NCBI RefSeq assembly: GCF_001435955.1
Contig: NZ_AYYT01000016.1
Coordinates: forward strand, 1-45,580
Source: Ligilactobacillus salivarius DSM 20555 = ATCC 11741
GTDB lineage: Bacteria; Bacillota; Bacilli; Lactobacillales; Lactobacillaceae
Direction: 5' to 3'
DNA: 45,580 nt
The notes beneath the pieces are model-generated. The model saw only the letters and a program-made list of their open reading frames with translations, searched no databases and was not told where the DNA came from. This document shows, in pieces, positions 35,178-42,682 of this stretch. Each line of letters starts with the position of its first letter. Position 1 is the stretch's first letter. The translations under genes were made by a program, and so were the position numbers.

Positions 35178-36278
35178 TTAGACGTTAAATCTAAATTCGA
35201 TAATATCACCGTCTTGAACTTCGTATTCCTTACCTTCAAGACGCAATCTACCAGCTTCTTTAACAGCTTGCATACTGCCGTACTTATCTAAATCATCGAA
35301 AGAAACGGTTTCTGCACGAATAAATCCACGTTCAAAGTCAGAGTGGATAACCCCTGCAACTTGAGGTGCTTTCATACCACGCTTAAATGTCCATGCACGA
35401 GTTTCTTTACCACCAGCAGTGAAGAATGTTGCTAGACCCAATAACTTGTAAGAAGCACGAATTAAACGGTCTAAACCTGATTCTTCTACACCTTCAGCTT
35501 CTAAGAATTCTTGCTTTTCATCATCAGGAAGTTCAGCAATTTCTTCTTCAGTTCTTGCAGATACAGCTAATGCTTGAGAACCTTCATCTTCTGCGAACTT
35601 CTTAACTTGTTGGTAGTATTCGCTTTGTTCTGGATCTGCCATATCTTCTTCGGCAATATTTGCCACATATAATACTGGCTTAGAAGTCAATAAGAATAAG
35701 CCCTTAACAATCTTCTTTTCTTCATCGTTGAATTCAATACTACGAACTGGCTTACCTTCTTCAAGAACTGGCTTAATTTTTTGTAAAACTGCAAATTCAG
35801 CCACAGCATCTTTATCCTTAGTACGAGCAACTTTTTCTACTCTAGCATAACGTTTATTTACAGATTCCAAGTCAGCTAAAGTTAATTCCATATTGATAGT
35901 ATCAATATCTTCCAAAGGATCAACTTTGTTTGCCACGTGTGTAATATTATCATCGTCAAAAGCACGTACCACATGAACAATCGCATCTACTTGACGGATA
36001 TTTTCCAAGAACTTGTTTCCTAAACCTTCACCCTTGCTAGCACCTTTTACGATTCCCGCAATATCAGTAAATTCAAAAGTTGTATGTACAATCTTCTTAG
36101 CAGGAATAATTTCGTCAATTCTTGCTAAACGACTATCTGGTACTTCAACCATCCCTACATTAGGATCTATTGTAGCAAATGGATAGTTTGCCATTTCTGC
36201 TCCTGCTTTTGTAATTGCGTTAAACAATGTTGATTTACCAACGTTAGGTAAGCCAACAATACCTGCTGTTAATGCCAT
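35178..36278 (-). CDS. ychF: ribosome-binding ATPase YchF (OLA1 family)
   Basis: 366 residues. The P-loop is GLPNVGKST near residue 8, then NYPFATIDPN, the DIAGIVKGAS G3 loop, and NIAEED in place of the NKxD motif, which explains ATP rather than GTP preference. A coiled-coil insertion spans about residues 130-200, and the C-terminal TGS domain ends EVQDGDIIEFRFNV. It binds the ribosome and is linked to stress responses. It is in the conserved parB-DUF951-ychF order near the origin. Confidence 0.97.
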   Translation of the reverse strand: MALTAGIVGLPNVGKSTLFNAITKAGAEMANYPFATIDPNVGMVEVPDSRLARIDEIIPAKKIVHTTFEFTDIAGIVKGASKGEGLGNKFLENIRQVDAIVHVVRAFDDDNITHVANKVDPLEDIDTINMELTLADLESVNKRYARVEKVARTKDKDAVAEFAVLQKIKPVLEEGKPVRSIEFNDEEKKIVKGLFLLTSKPVLYVANIAEEDMADPEQSEYYQQVKKFAEDEGSQALAVSARTEEEIAELPDDEKQEFLEAEGVEESGLDRLIRASYKLLGLATFFTAGGKETRAWTFKRGMKAPQVAGVIHSDFERGFIRAETVSFDDLDKYGSMQAVKEAGRLRLEGKEYEVQDGDIIEFRFNV

Positions 36279-36295
36279 TTCTTAAATCACTCTTT

Positions 36296-36490
36296 CTAAT
36301 TATTTTCTTGTTCTGCTTTTTCTAGAACTTTTTTCATACGTTTTTCAAAGTCTCGTCTAGTCATCATAATCAGACGACCACAACCAGTACACTTAATTTT
36401 AATATCTGCACCCATTCGCACAATTTCCCAGCGGTTTACCCCACATGGATGTTTCTTTTTCATTTCAACAATATCATGTAAATCGTACAT
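36296..36490 (-). CDS. DUF951 zinc-ribbon-like protein
   Basis: About 64 residues from the ATG at 36490; an ATG nine bases earlier abuts AGAGG. DUF951 signatures are DIVEMKKKHPCG, NxWEIVRMGADIKIKCTGCGR and MTRRDFEKRMKKV. Three Cys residues (HPCG, KCTGC) and nearby His form a possible zinc site. It is the counterpart of Bacillus YyzM, always between parB and ychF. Its role is unknown, but the context suggests nucleic-acid or ribosome binding. Confidence 0.9.
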   Translation of the reverse strand: MYDLHDIVEMKKKHPCGVNRWEIVRMGADIKIKCTGCGRLIMMTRRDFEKRMKKVLEKAEQENN

Positions 36491-36506
36491 CGCCCTCATC
36501 CTCTCA

Positions 36507-37382
36507 CTAGTCTAACTTAATTTTTAAAATATCCATAATTCGATTGAAGTCATCAATACTTAAATAATCAATTTCAATCTTTCCCTTACCACTCTTAGCA
36601 TTAGCTTTAACGGCAACTTTAGTTCCAAATTTTTCTTGAAGTAAGTTTTCTGTTTGCTTAATGTAAGGTTCATATGGATTAGTTTGTTTCTTAGCTTTCT
36701 TTGGCTTTTTACCATTAATTTGTGCTACTAACTGTTCTAATTGTCTAACAGTTAGGCCTTCCTTAACAGTTTTTTCAGCCAATTCCATTAATTTTTCTTT
36801 ATCTTTAACTGCTAATAAAGTACGAGCTTGTCCCATCGATAAGCTTCCATCTTGTAGCATTAGTTTTACTTTACCTGGTAAACCTAATAATCTCAAATAA
36901 TTAGCAATATATGGACGAGATTTTCCTAGTCGCTCTGATACTTGAGTTTGAGTTAAATTCAATTTTTCCATCAAAGTGTTATAGGCTTCTGCTTCTTCTA
37001 GTGGTGTTAAGTCTTCTCGTTGAAGATTTTCTAACACTGCCACTTCCATCATTTGTTCTTCGTTAAATTCACGAATTATTGCTGGAATCTCTGTCTTTTT
37101 AGCTAACTTAGATGCACGATAGCGACGTTCACCAGCAATGATTTCATATCCTTTAACTGAAGATTTACGCACAATAATTGGTTGGAAAACTCCAGATTTC
37201 TTGATCGATTTTGCTAGTTCTTCTAATGCCTCTTCATTAAAAGTCTTACGTGGTTGATAGGGATTAGGTCTAATCTCACTAATTTCGAGTTCTACCACTT
37301 GTTCATCTGGTTGTTGTTCTTCTTTAGATTCTTGGAATAAAGCATCGATTCCTCGTCCTAGTCCTTTAGATCTACTTGCCAT
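36507..37382 (-). CDS. parB: chromosome-partitioning protein ParB (Spo0J)
   Basis: 291 residues. The N-terminal Soj-interacting peptide (SKGLGRGIDALF) is followed by the CTP-binding ParB domain with NPYQPRKTF, the GERRYRA motif and ENLQREDL. The helix-turn-helix has LTQTQVSERLGKSRPYIANYLRLL, and a C-terminal dimerisation domain completes it. It loads on parS near the origin, spreads as a CTP-dependent clamp and recruits condensin. Its start overlaps the end of soj by 11 bases. Confidence 0.97.
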   Translation of the reverse strand: MASRSKGLGRGIDALFQESKEEQQPDEQVVELEISEIRPNPYQPRKTFNEEALEELAKSIKKSGVFQPIIVRKSSVKGYEIIAGERRYRASKLAKKTEIPAIIREFNEEQMMEVAVLENLQREDLTPLEEAEAYNTLMEKLNLTQTQVSERLGKSRPYIANYLRLLGLPGKVKLMLQDGSLSMGQARTLLAVKDKEKLMELAEKTVKEGLTVRQLEQLVAQINGKKPKKAKKQTNPYEPYIKQTENLLQEKFGTKVAVKANAKSGKGKIEIDYLSIDDFNRIMDILKIKLD

Positions 37383-38139
37383 GAGCTTTTAACACCTCCT
37401 TGGCTAATGCTTCATATTCTTCCGCACCTCGTGATCTAGGATCATAATCAATGATTGACATGCCATGACTAGGTGCTTCTGATAATCTAACATTTCTTGG
37501 AATAACTGTTTTATATACCTTTTCTTTGAAGAATTTCTTTACTTCTTCAACAACTTGATTACCTAGATTAGTTCTTGCATCCAACATTGTCATTAATACA
37601 CCTTCAATTTGTAAATCAGGATTGAAGTGTTTTTGAACAAGTTGAATAGTATTCATCAATTGGCTCAATCCTTCCAAAGCGTAATATTCACTTTGAACTG
37701 GAATTAAAATTGAATCACTGGCTGTAAAAGCATTGATTGTTAATAGTCCTAAAGAAGGTGGGCAATCAATTAAAATAAAGTCATACTCTTCTTTAACATC
37801 TTGGACTGCGTCATACAATTTCTTTTCACGAGCCATTTGTGCTGTTAGCTCTATTTCTGCTCCGGCTAACTGAATTGTTGCCGGCACAACATCCAAATTA
37901 TCGATATAAGTAGGCATAATTGCTTCTCTAATCGGCAATTCACTAACAATCACATCATACACATCATTTTCAATATTGTGTTTTCTTACACCAATACCAC
38001 TTGTTGCGTTTCCCTGGGCATCAGTATCAATTAACAATACTTTTTGTCCTGCTCTAGCTAAACAAGCACCCAAGTTAACACTTGTGGTTGTTTTACCAAC
38101 GCCACCTTTTTGGTTAGCAATTGCGATAACTGTTCCCAT
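37372..38139 (-). CDS. soj: chromosome-partitioning ATPase ParA (Soj)
   Basis: 255 residues, the standard length. It has the deviant Walker A KGGVGKTT near residue 11 with signature Lys, the LIDTDAQGNAT A' region, the IDCPPSLGLLT Walker B, and RNVRLSEAPSHG. The ATP-bound dimer binds DNA and interacts with ParB to segregate origins and modulate DnaA. AGGAGG lies before the ATG. It is flanked by noc and parB in the conserved Firmicute order. Confidence 0.97.
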   Translation of the reverse strand: MGTVIAIANQKGGVGKTTTSVNLGACLARAGQKVLLIDTDAQGNATSGIGVRKHNIENDVYDVIVSELPIREAIMPTYIDNLDVVPATIQLAGAEIELTAQMAREKKLYDAVQDVKEEYDFILIDCPPSLGLLTINAFTASDSILIPVQSEYYALEGLSQLMNTIQLVQKHFNPDLQIEGVLMTMLDARTNLGNQVVEEVKKFFKEKVYKTVIPRNVRLSEAPSHGMSIIDYDPRSRGAEEYEALAKEVLKAHGK

Positions 38140-38156
38140 TAAACTCTGGTGCCTCC

Positions 38157-38999
38157 TTATTTCTTCTTTGATTTAACTGGAATATCGATAATGATCCGGT
38201 GAAATTCACCATGATCTTCTTCACTAGTTTTTAATTCGATTCCATTTTCACTTGCCAGTTTAATTGACTCTTTGATTGTATTTTCGGCTAAGCGCCAATC
38301 TAATGCTGTTCCTTTGCGATTAGTCTTCTTTTTCTCTTTTTTAACAGGTGGAGTCTTCAACTGAGCTACAATCTTTTCAGTTTCTTTAACAGATAATTTC
38401 TTATCTATAATCTTTTTTAGGATTTCTACTTGCTTCTTTTCTGGTAAAGAAACAATACTTCTACCATGTCGTTCACTGATTTTTCTTTGTAAAATAGCTC
38501 TTTGTACTAATGGAGATAACTTTAATAACCTTAATTTATTAGCTACAAAAGCTTGGCTCTTTCCAATTGCTCGTGCCAATTCTAACTGTGTAAGTTGATT
38601 TAAATCCATCAATTTTCGATAGGATTCAGCTTCTTCAATTGCAGTTAACCCTTCACGTTGTAGATTTTCAATAACTGCCATTGAAGCAGCTTCTTTTTCG
38701 TCCATTTTCTTCACAATTGCTGGAATTTTTTGCCAATTTAACTTTTTAATCGCACGATAACGTCTTTCCCCCGCAATAATCTGATACTTATTGTCACCAA
38801 CTGGCCTAACAATAATTGGTTGTAACAAGCCATGAGATTGGATAGTTTCAGCTAATTCAGCGATACTTTCTTCAGAAAAAACTTGTCTTGGCTGATCTTC
38901 ATTAACTTCTACTTGTTCAATTGGTAATTCTTGAACCTTTTCTTGTGTATCGTCTTCTACTTTCTCTTCTTTTTTAGACTTAAAAAATGAAAATGCCAT
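38157..38999 (-). CDS. noc: nucleoid occlusion protein Noc
   Basis: 280 residues, a ParB paralogue distinguished by its position between rsmG and soj and by its N-terminus. MAFSFFKSKKEEK is a short amphipathic stretch like the membrane-targeting helix of Bacillus Noc. The CTPase domain has EDQPRQVF, AGERRYRA and ENLQREGL, and the helix-turn-helix is LTQLELARAIGKSQAFVANKLRLL. It protects the nucleoid from septation by tethering DNA to the membrane. The Noc-specific ATTTCCCGGGAAAT site was not found in this window. Confidence 0.93.
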   Translation of the reverse strand: MAFSFFKSKKEEKVEDDTQEKVQELPIEQVEVNEDQPRQVFSEESIAELAETIQSHGLLQPIIVRPVGDNKYQIIAGERRYRAIKKLNWQKIPAIVKKMDEKEAASMAVIENLQREGLTAIEEAESYRKLMDLNQLTQLELARAIGKSQAFVANKLRLLKLSPLVQRAILQRKISERHGRSIVSLPEKKQVEILKKIIDKKLSVKETEKIVAQLKTPPVKKEKKKTNRKGTALDWRLAENTIKESIKLASENGIELKTSEEDHGEFHRIIIDIPVKSKKK

Positions 39000-39029
39000 C
39001 CCAAATCACTCCTTTTTTGCGATTAATCT

Positions 39030-39755
39030 TTATTCAATCGGAGATTTCGCTGGTGTTCCTGCTTTTCTAGGGTACTTTTTAGGGGTTTCTTTCTCTTTTG
39101 CAACAACAATAATATGACGTTCATCATGAATTTGTGGTAATTCTGTAGCGTAATCTGCTATTACTTTTCCACCTAAAACTTCGATTGCTTTTTGAGCATT
39201 CTTCAACTCTTCATCTGATTTTTGTGCTTTCAAAGCTATAAATCTTCCACCAATTTTAGCTAGTGGTAAGCATAATTCTGATAATACAGACATTCTAGCC
39301 ACTGCTCTAGCTGTTACAAGATCATAGCGTTCGCGGTGAACACTTCGTTTACCACCAAATTCTTCAGCACGTGCATGATGAAAATGAACATCTTGTAAAT
39401 TTAGTTTTTGAGTTAATTCTTGTAAAAATTTAATTCTCTTATTTAATGAATCAACTATTGTAATCTTCAATTGTGGAAATGCTATTTTGACTGGCAAAGA
39501 TGGGAACCCTGCTCCTGCTCCGACATCGCATAAACTCAACTCTTCTGTTTGTAAATCCTTTACTGTCAAAGCTAATAATAAAGAATCATAGAAATGTTTT
39601 AGATACACTTCATTTTTTTCAGTGATTGCTGTTAAATTCAAATTTTTGTTGGTTTCAACTAAAAATTCATAATACAGCTCAAACTGTTGCATTTGTTCAT
39701 CTGTTAGATTCAATCCTTGTTCTGCTAAACTTTGACGGAATTCTTCTGGTGTCAT
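39030..39755 (-). CDS. rsmG: 16S rRNA (guanine527-N7) methyltransferase
   Basis: About 241 residues from the ATG at 39755 ([10 protein letters not shown]), nine bases after AAGGAG. The open frame extends to 39815, but that part contains an inverted repeat and is leader. SAM-binding motifs are [30 protein letters not shown] and [12 protein letters not shown], with NLNLTAITE and HFYDSL before them, diagnostic of RsmG/GidB. It methylates G527 of 16S rRNA, and loss gives low-level streptomycin resistance in other bacteria. It opens the noc-soj-parB run. Confidence 0.96.
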   Translation of the reverse strand: MTPEEFRQSLAEQGLNLTDEQMQQFELYYEFLVETNKNLNLTAITEKNEVYLKHFYDSLLLALTVKDLQTEELSLCDVGAGAGFPSLPVKIAFPQLKITIVDSLNKRIKFLQELTQKLNLQDVHFHHARAEEFGGKRSVHRERYDLVTARAVARMSVLSELCLPLAKIGGRFIALKAQKSDEELKNAQKAIEVLGGKVIADYATELPQIHDERHIIVVAKEKETPKKYPRKAGTPAKSPIE

Positions 39756-39776
39756 TAAATTACTCCTTGCAAAATT

Positions 39777-39808
39777 TTGTGAAACACAGCATCGCTGACA
39801 TGTTTCAC
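39777..39808. repeat. inverted repeat with parS half-sites in the rsmG leader
   Basis: GTGAAACA and TGTTTCAC are separated by 14 bases containing CAGC-ATC-GCTG. Each 8-mer is exactly half of the parS palindrome, but in reversed order, so the canonical site is not formed. As RNA it would be a hairpin just upstream of the rsmG ribosome binding site. Confidence 0.6.
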
Positions 39809-39869
39809 ATATCAAGTTAAGTTTAATTTATTTGTTCTAAAATTACAACCGTTATCGCAAATGCTTGCA

Positions 39870-39912
39870 AAAAAATAGTAGAAAACTATCTTCACGATAA
39901 TTCTCTACCATT
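39870..39912 (-). terminator. terminator after the hydroxyacid dehydrogenase gene
   Basis: Minus strand GTAGAGAATTATC pairs with GATAGTTTTCTAC (two mismatches, GTGAA loop) and is followed by TATTTTTTTG. Confidence 0.8.
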
Positions 39913-39917
39913 CTTTC

Positions 39918-40826
39918 TTATTTTAAGCTATCTAAATGTTCTTTAATATAGTTAGCGGATTGTTCTAATTTTGCTTTTTCTTCATCAGTAAGCACTAAAG
40001 GTACTACCTTTTCTACACCCTTAGCACCAACTATTGCTGGATATCCAACGTATGTTCCAACTTCTTCAACATATGTTGATACAGGTCCAAAGAAATGAGC
40101 ATTTGATAATACTGCTTGTGCTAACTTAACGCCACATGTTGCAATTGCGTAAGATGTGTATCCTTTTCCGTTAGCTACCTTAAAGCCACCTTCTGCTGGT
40201 TTCTTACCTAATTCTTCTAATTCTTCTTCTGTAAAGAATTCAGTGATTGGCTTGTTATTAACTCTAACTGTTGACCATGCTACAAATTGAGAATTACCGT
40301 GTTCACCTAAGACAAAACCTTCTACATTGCGTCCATCTTGTCCTAAAGCATCACCAACTACATGTTGCATTCTTGCTGTATCTAAGAATGTACCTGTACC
40401 TAACACTTGGTTACGTGGTAATCCTGTTGTTTCTTGAAGGATAGAAGTAACTGCGTCACAAGGATTAGAAATATCAATAATAACACCACTAAAACCAGAT
40501 TCCTTAATCTTCTTACCTACTTCTACTGCATTCTTAGTGTTAATTTCGAACTCTGCAAAACGATTTCCAGTTCTAACACTTGCATCAATGTCACCAAAGG
40601 CTGTGATAATTACATCAACATCCTTTAATTCAGCATAATCTTGTGTCTTTATTTCTACATGGTAAGGTAGACGAGGCATTGCATCCTCAAAATCTAGTTT
40701 TTCAGCAACTACTTTTTTCTCATTTGTATCAATTAATACAAGCTCATCAGCAATTCCTTGAGAAACTAAAGTATAAGCAACTGTTGCTCCTACATGTCCT
40801 AAACCAATTACTGCCATTTTCCTCAT
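39918..40826 (-). CDS. L-2-hydroxyisocaproate/L-lactate dehydrogenase family protein
   Basis: 302 residues. GLGHVGATVA binds NAD near the N-terminus, DISNPCDAV carries the conserved Asn, DTARMQ has the Asp-Arg pair, GEHGNSQFVAWSTVRV has the catalytic His, and NGKGYTSY follows. The last two segments match L-2-hydroxyisocaproate dehydrogenase of Weissella more closely than classic L-lactate dehydrogenase. The substrate-loop region (GDIDASVRTGNRFAEF) also has the HicDH-like GNRFAE text. It reduces branched 2-keto acids to hydroxy acids, or pyruvate to lactate, with NADH. It is a single-gene unit. Confidence 0.85.
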   Translation of the reverse strand: MRKMAVIGLGHVGATVAYTLVSQGIADELVLIDTNEKKVVAEKLDFEDAMPRLPYHVEIKTQDYAELKDVDVIITAFGDIDASVRTGNRFAEFEINTKNAVEVGKKIKESGFSGVIIDISNPCDAVTSILQETTGLPRNQVLGTGTFLDTARMQHVVGDALGQDGRNVEGFVLGEHGNSQFVAWSTVRVNNKPITEFFTEEELEELGKKPAEGGFKVANGKGYTSYAIATCGVKLAQAVLSNAHFFGPVSTYVEEVGTYVGYPAIVGAKGVEKVVPLVLTDEEKAKLEQSANYIKEHLDSLK

Positions 40827-40910
40827 AGAAATCTATCCTTCCTAATCATTATTTAATTTTATTATTATCAATATAGTACAACTTTTTCAATCTCATTTCT
40901 ATATATAAAT

Positions 40911-40918
40911 GCTATAAT
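40911..40918 (+). promoter_or_regulatory. extended -10 promoter for the GDPD gene
   Basis: TGCTATAAT, a perfect extended -10, starts at about 40910 and ends 22 bases before the GTG start. No clear -35. Confidence 0.6.
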
Positions 40919-40940
40919 TTATAGAAAATGTCTAAAGGTT

Positions 40941-42617
40941 GTGGTAGTTATCTTTCATTCATTTAAAAACTTTAAGCATGGTATTTTTACGCTATGTTTA
41001 TTAATTAATTTAATTGCTTGGATAGGCTTGTTTCTATTTAGAATCTTCTCAACTTTTCTTTTAGAACGGGCTGCTGTTCCATTAATTTCTTTTACCAATA
41101 TAACTAATATTATTATTAAACATCCATTTGTAGCCACTGGGTTAGTAATAGAATTTATTGTTTTCTTACTATTAACTTTTTGGCTAGCTACTATTGCCAT
41201 TATTGGCTTTAAAATGCTGCTTACAGAGAGTTTTAATTGGGATACTCTTTTTCAAAAGTCATTAGAAGTACTTGGTAGATATCATTTGTTAGGTGGAATT
41301 ATTACTGGAGTTTATTTACTAGGTTTTTTGCCATTTTTACACTTTTTATTTAAAACACCTTGGCTAAGCAATCTAACTTTAACTTCTATGGTGACTGAAT
41401 TTGTATCCAGGAATCCCATTACTTTAGTTGGTGGGCAGCTACTTTATATATGTTTGCTGTATTTTTTAATTAGATTTTACCTTGTCTTACCCCTCATGGT
41501 TTTGGAAAATGAAGGTATTCTTTCCTCTTTAAAAATAAGTTGGCAAACCACAAGTACTAAGAATTTCTGGAAAAAGTTCTGGCTAGCTCTTATCAAAGTT
41601 TTCCTTATTGCTTGGAGTGGATATCTAGTAATATTATTATTTCAAGTTATAGCCGATTGGATTTTACCAACATATAATTTACTAGCTATTAATTATGCTT
41701 TATTTAGTCTTTGGGGCATCGTTAGTTTGGGCATAAGTATAACTCTGGCTTATACAGAAGTTCAGATTACTAATCCGCGAAGAACATTCTTATTAGAATT
41801 TTTACTAATAGCTATCACCTTCACTTTGAGCTTTGCAACAGGAAAGGTTTTATTCAATCACCCTATTAATCCTGTGACAATTGCTCATAGAGGTGTTAAT
41901 CAGAAAAACGGTGTGCCTAATACACTTGAATCACTAAAAAAGACGATTAAGTATCATCCTGATTACATCGAAATGGATGTTCATATGACTAAAGATAATA
42001 AATTCATTGTCTTGCACGATAACAATTTAAAAAAACTAGCTGGTATTAAGGCTCATCCTGAAGATTTAACTCTAGCTGAACTTAAAAAGCTTAATGTTAC
42101 AGCTAATAATCACAAGACGAAATTAACTGATTTTGACACATATCTCAAATATGCAAATCAGCATCATCAAAAGTTGTTAATTGAGTTAAAAACTACTCCT
42201 AACAACGCTACTGATTTCGCTAATATTTTTGCTAAGAGATACTACGCTAATATCATTGAAAATCATCATCAACTCCACACTTTAGATTTTCAAACTTTGA
42301 TGATTTTACAAAATGATATTCCGAAGGGAAATTTAAATTATCTAATGCCATATAACTTAACTATTCCCGAAGAAAACATTCATGCATATGGCATGCGTTA
42401 TTCAACTTTATCACCTGATTTTGTGGCAATTAATCGGCAGAAACATAAATTAGTCTATGCTTGGACCCCTAATTCCAGATTAGCCATTAATAAAGCTTTG
42501 AGTTTAGGTGTCAATGGCATTGTTACTGATAATGTTTCTCAACTACATGTTGCCATTAAAGAAGCTCAACATTGGAGCGACGCTGAAAGATTATTACAAG
42601 TTTTGCTATATAGCTAA
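40941..42617 (+). CDS. membrane glycerophosphodiester phosphodiesterase
   Basis: 558 residues from a GTG with AAAGG just upstream; the spacing is short and no better start exists. The N-terminal half (to about residue 305) has seven to eight membrane helices of the GDPD-associated membrane domain. The C-terminal half is a GDPD catalytic domain: IAHRGVNQKNGVPNTLES (His and Asn/Glu), YIEMDVHMTKDNKFIVLHDNNL (Glu, Asp, His), LLIELKTTP, and VTDNVSQL near the end. It cleaves glycerophosphodiesters to glycerol-3-phosphate and an alcohol. Membrane-fused forms in Gram-positives probably act on lipids or glycerol-phosphate teichoic polymers. Confidence 0.93.
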   Translation: MVVIFHSFKNFKHGIFTLCLLINLIAWIGLFLFRIFSTFLLERAAVPLISFTNITNIIIKHPFVATGLVIEFIVFLLLTFWLATIAIIGFKMLLTESFNWDTLFQKSLEVLGRYHLLGGIITGVYLLGFLPFLHFLFKTPWLSNLTLTSMVTEFVSRNPITLVGGQLLYICLLYFLIRFYLVLPLMVLENEGILSSLKISWQTTSTKNFWKKFWLALIKVFLIAWSGYLVILLFQVIADWILPTYNLLAINYALFSLWGIVSLGISITLAYTEVQITNPRRTFLLEFLLIAITFTLSFATGKVLFNHPINPVTIAHRGVNQKNGVPNTLESLKKTIKYHPDYIEMDVHMTKDNKFIVLHDNNLKKLAGIKAHPEDLTLAELKKLNVTANNHKTKLTDFDTYLKYANQHHQKLLIELKTTPNNATDFANIFAKRYYANIIENHHQLHTLDFQTLMILQNDIPKGNLNYLMPYNLTIPEENIHAYGMRYSTLSPDFVAINRQKHKLVYAWTPNSRLAINKALSLGVNGIVTDNVSQLHVAIKEAQHWSDAERLLQVLLYS

Positions 42618-42680
42618 AAAGCAGTTTGCTTGAGATTTTAGGATTTTTTAGTCCTAATCTACTCAAGAAACTGCTTTTTG
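42616..42680. terminator. long bidirectional terminator
   Basis: AAAAAGCAGTTT, a second arm TTGAG, and TTTAGGA pair in order with TCCTAA, CTCAA and AAACTGCTTTTT around a T-rich loop. It separates the convergent GDPD and ATPase genes. Confidence 0.88.
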
Positions 42681-42682
42681 TA

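Noticed and set aside
35935-35950. CACGTG-containing stretch as a parS site
   Set aside because: It lacks the flanking TGTTTCAC and GTGAAACA arms; no canonical parS was found anywhere in the window.
39756-39815. 20-residue Cys-rich extension of RsmG
   Set aside because: No ribosome binding site; the region is an inverted repeat, and homologues start at MTPEEF-like sequence.
39840-39872. GCAAGCATTTGC near the dehydrogenase terminator as a cre site
   Set aside because: Mismatches at several defined cre positions, and it lies downstream of the gene, not at a promoter.
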